Of a stretch of DNA of 8,280 nt, positions 7,413-8,280 are shown piece by piece. Both the position numbers and the translations under genes were made by a program. A model generated the notes under the pieces. The model worked only from the letters and a program-made list of their open reading frames with translations, ran no database searches and was not told the DNA's origin. This stretch comes from an uncultured Clostridia bacterium (GTDB lineage: Bacteria > Bacillota > Clostridia > Christensenellales > Aristaeellaceae): the NCBI GenBank assembly GCA_934647145.1, contig CAKUFB010000113.1, forward strand, positions 1 to 8,280. Reading direction: 5' to 3'. Position 1 is the stretch's first letter, and every line of letters starts with the position of its first letter.

Positions 7413-8147
7413 ATGCGCAGGGTTGCACTGGTCACCGGCGCGTCCCGCGGCATTGGCCGCGCGTGCGCGCGCCTTTTCGCCGAAAACGGCTATTCGGTTC
7501 TCATCAACTACTTCCAGAGCGAGCAGGCCGCTCAGACGCTGCTTGACGAGCTGCTCGCAAGGGGCTGCGACGCGCGCCTCCTCCGGGCCGACGTGGCCGA
7601 CAGCGCCCAGGTGGAGGCGATGTGCCGCCGGGCGCTGGCCGAGTTTCATCACGTGGACGTACTCGTCAACAACGCCGCCATCGCCCGGCAGGCACTCTTC
7701 ACCGACCTGACCGACGAGGACTGGCGGCGTATGATGGCGGTCAACCTGGACGGTGCATTTTACTGTACGCGCGCGCTGCTTCCAGGCATGATCTCCCGCC
7801 GAAGCGGCTCGATCGTGAACATTTCCTCCATGTGGGGGCAGGTGGGCGCGTCCTGCGAGGTATCCTACTCAGCGGCCAAGGCGGGCCTGATCGGCCTGAC
7901 GAAGGCGCTGGCCAAGGAGGTGGCTCCCTCGAACGTGCGAGTCAACTGCATTTGTCCCGGCGTGATTGACACCGACATGAACGCCCGCCTGACCGAGGAA
8001 ACCCGCCTCGAGCTGGCCGAGGAAACGCCGCTGGGCCGCTTGGGTACGCCGGAGGACGTCGCTCAGGCTGCGCTCTTTCTGTGCGGAGAGAGCGCATCGT
8101 TCATCACCGGGCAGGTGCTGGGCGTCAACGGCGGACTGATCGTCTGA
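7413..8147 (+). CDS. Short-chain dehydrogenase/reductase (FabG/YmfI-like)
   Basis: A 244-residue classical SDR of normal length. The Rossmann nucleotide-binding motif TGASRGIG is at 8-15, the structural NNAA at 86-89, and the catalytic tetrad is Asn111, Ser139, Tyr152 and Lys156 (YSAAK). ITGQVLGVNGG near the C-terminus is the usual SDR end. It should reduce a keto group with NAD(P)H. FabG (3-oxoacyl-ACP reductase) is possible, but no fab genes or acyl carrier gene are adjacent. The segment NISSMWGQVGASCEVSYSAA resembles, from memory, the YmfI group annotated as elongation factor P 5-aminopentanone reductase, so that is a real alternative. The ATG at 7413 follows AAAGG (7395-7399) and AGG (7401-7403). 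A long hairpin covers its stop codon. Confidence 0.9.
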   Translation: MRRVALVTGASRGIGRACARLFAENGYSVLINYFQSEQAAQTLLDELLARGCDARLLRADVADSAQVEAMCRRALAEFHHVDVLVNNAAIARQALFTDLTDEDWRRMMAVNLDGAFYCTRALLPGMISRRSGSIVNISSMWGQVGASCEVSYSAAKAGLIGLTKALAKEVAPSNVRVNCICPGVIDTDMNARLTEETRLELAEETPLGRLGTPEDVAQAALFLCGESASFITGQVLGVNGGLIV

Positions 8148-8164
8148 ATCAGCCCGCCGTTGAC
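8124..8164 (+). terminator. Long hairpin spanning the dehydrogenase stop codon
   Basis: GTCAACGGCGG (8124-8134) and CCGCCGTTGAC (8154-8164) are perfect 11-base inverted repeats. After one A/C mismatch an inner stem CTGAT (8136-8140) pairs with ATCAG (8148-8152), leaving a loop that contains the TGA at 8145-8147. Only GTTT follows nearby (8169-8172), so it is a terminator candidate without a good T-tract, or a 3'-end stabilising structure. Confidence 0.5.
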
Positions 8165-8173
8165 ATGTGTTTC

Positions 8174-8262
8174 CCGCGCCGCGGCCCTTCGGCCGCGGCG
8201 CGGCAGCTTGTCAAAAAAGGTTTTGACAAGCTGGTGGACGGGGAAGCAAGCTCCCCCGCCAC
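8174..8262. repeat. Three abutting hairpins downstream of the dehydrogenase
   Basis: Hairpin 1: 13 pairs, CCGCGCCGCGGCC (8174-8186) with GGCCGCGGCGCGG (8191-8203), loop CTTC. Hairpin 2: 13 pairs, CAGCTTGTCAAAA (8204-8216) with TTTTGACAAGCTG (8221-8233), loop AAGG. Hairpin 3: GTGG (8234-8237) with CCAC (8259-8262), enclosing CGGGG (8239-8243) with CCCCG (8254-8258). There is no spacer between them. Read past them, no T-tract follows on either strand. They look like a modular intergenic element, possibly repeated elsewhere in the genome; the window ends at 8280. Confidence 0.6.
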
Positions 8263-8280
8263 TGCCACCCTCACCAGTTT

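Overview
The window looks like a chromosomal stretch of a GC-rich Bacillota (Clostridia-type) bacterium. Evidence: the ctsR-mcsA-mcsB-clpC heat-shock operon with an exact CtsR operator, strong AGGAGG-type ribosome sites, consensus sigma-A promoters, and compact intrinsic terminators. Codon use is strongly biased to G/C third positions in every gene except the repetitive coiled-coil gene, which is more mixed. I see no phage, IS, CRISPR or defence genes. The species cannot be named from sequence alone.

Layout, left to right. 1-30 may be the last codons of an upstream gene. 126-1279 is a two-gene operon, luxS-mtnN (4-nt overlap), which together converts S-adenosylhomocysteine to adenine, homocysteine and the AI-2 precursor DPD; it ends in an intrinsic terminator at 1311-1340. 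A consensus promoter (1404-1432) followed directly by a perfect CtsR box (1433-1449) drives ctsR (1466-1945), mcsA (1942-2445), an mcsB homologue (2438-3448) and clpC (3490-5919); the first three overlap translationally. A strong terminator (5931-5975) closes the operon, so radA and disA do not follow as they do in Bacillus. Next comes a monocistronic gene (6133-7032) with its own consensus promoter, encoding a near-perfect heptad-repeat coiled-coil protein of unknown function. Several hairpins (7064-7188) separate it from a convergent tRNA-Pro(GGG) gene on the minus strand (7192-7268). A divergent promoter then drives a short-chain dehydrogenase gene (7413-8147), followed by an unusual run of abutting hairpins up to about 8262.

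Most interesting point: the McsB homologue keeps the length, position and C-terminal fold signature of the protein-arginine kinase, but it has lost nearly every catalytic and nucleotide-binding signature residue I can place, as well as the RD pair of the RDxxRA phosphoarginine-sensing motif. The ORF is intact and translationally coupled, so it looks like a maintained pseudokinase or pure adaptor rather than a decaying gene. CtsR keeps its glycine-loop arginines and ClpC keeps the two N-domain glutamates that bind phosphoarginine. This suggests either a rewired CtsR/ClpC control circuit or a second, active kinase elsewhere. Secondary points are the long heptad protein with recently duplicated 63-bp DNA repeats, and three contiguous hairpins downstream of the dehydrogenase.
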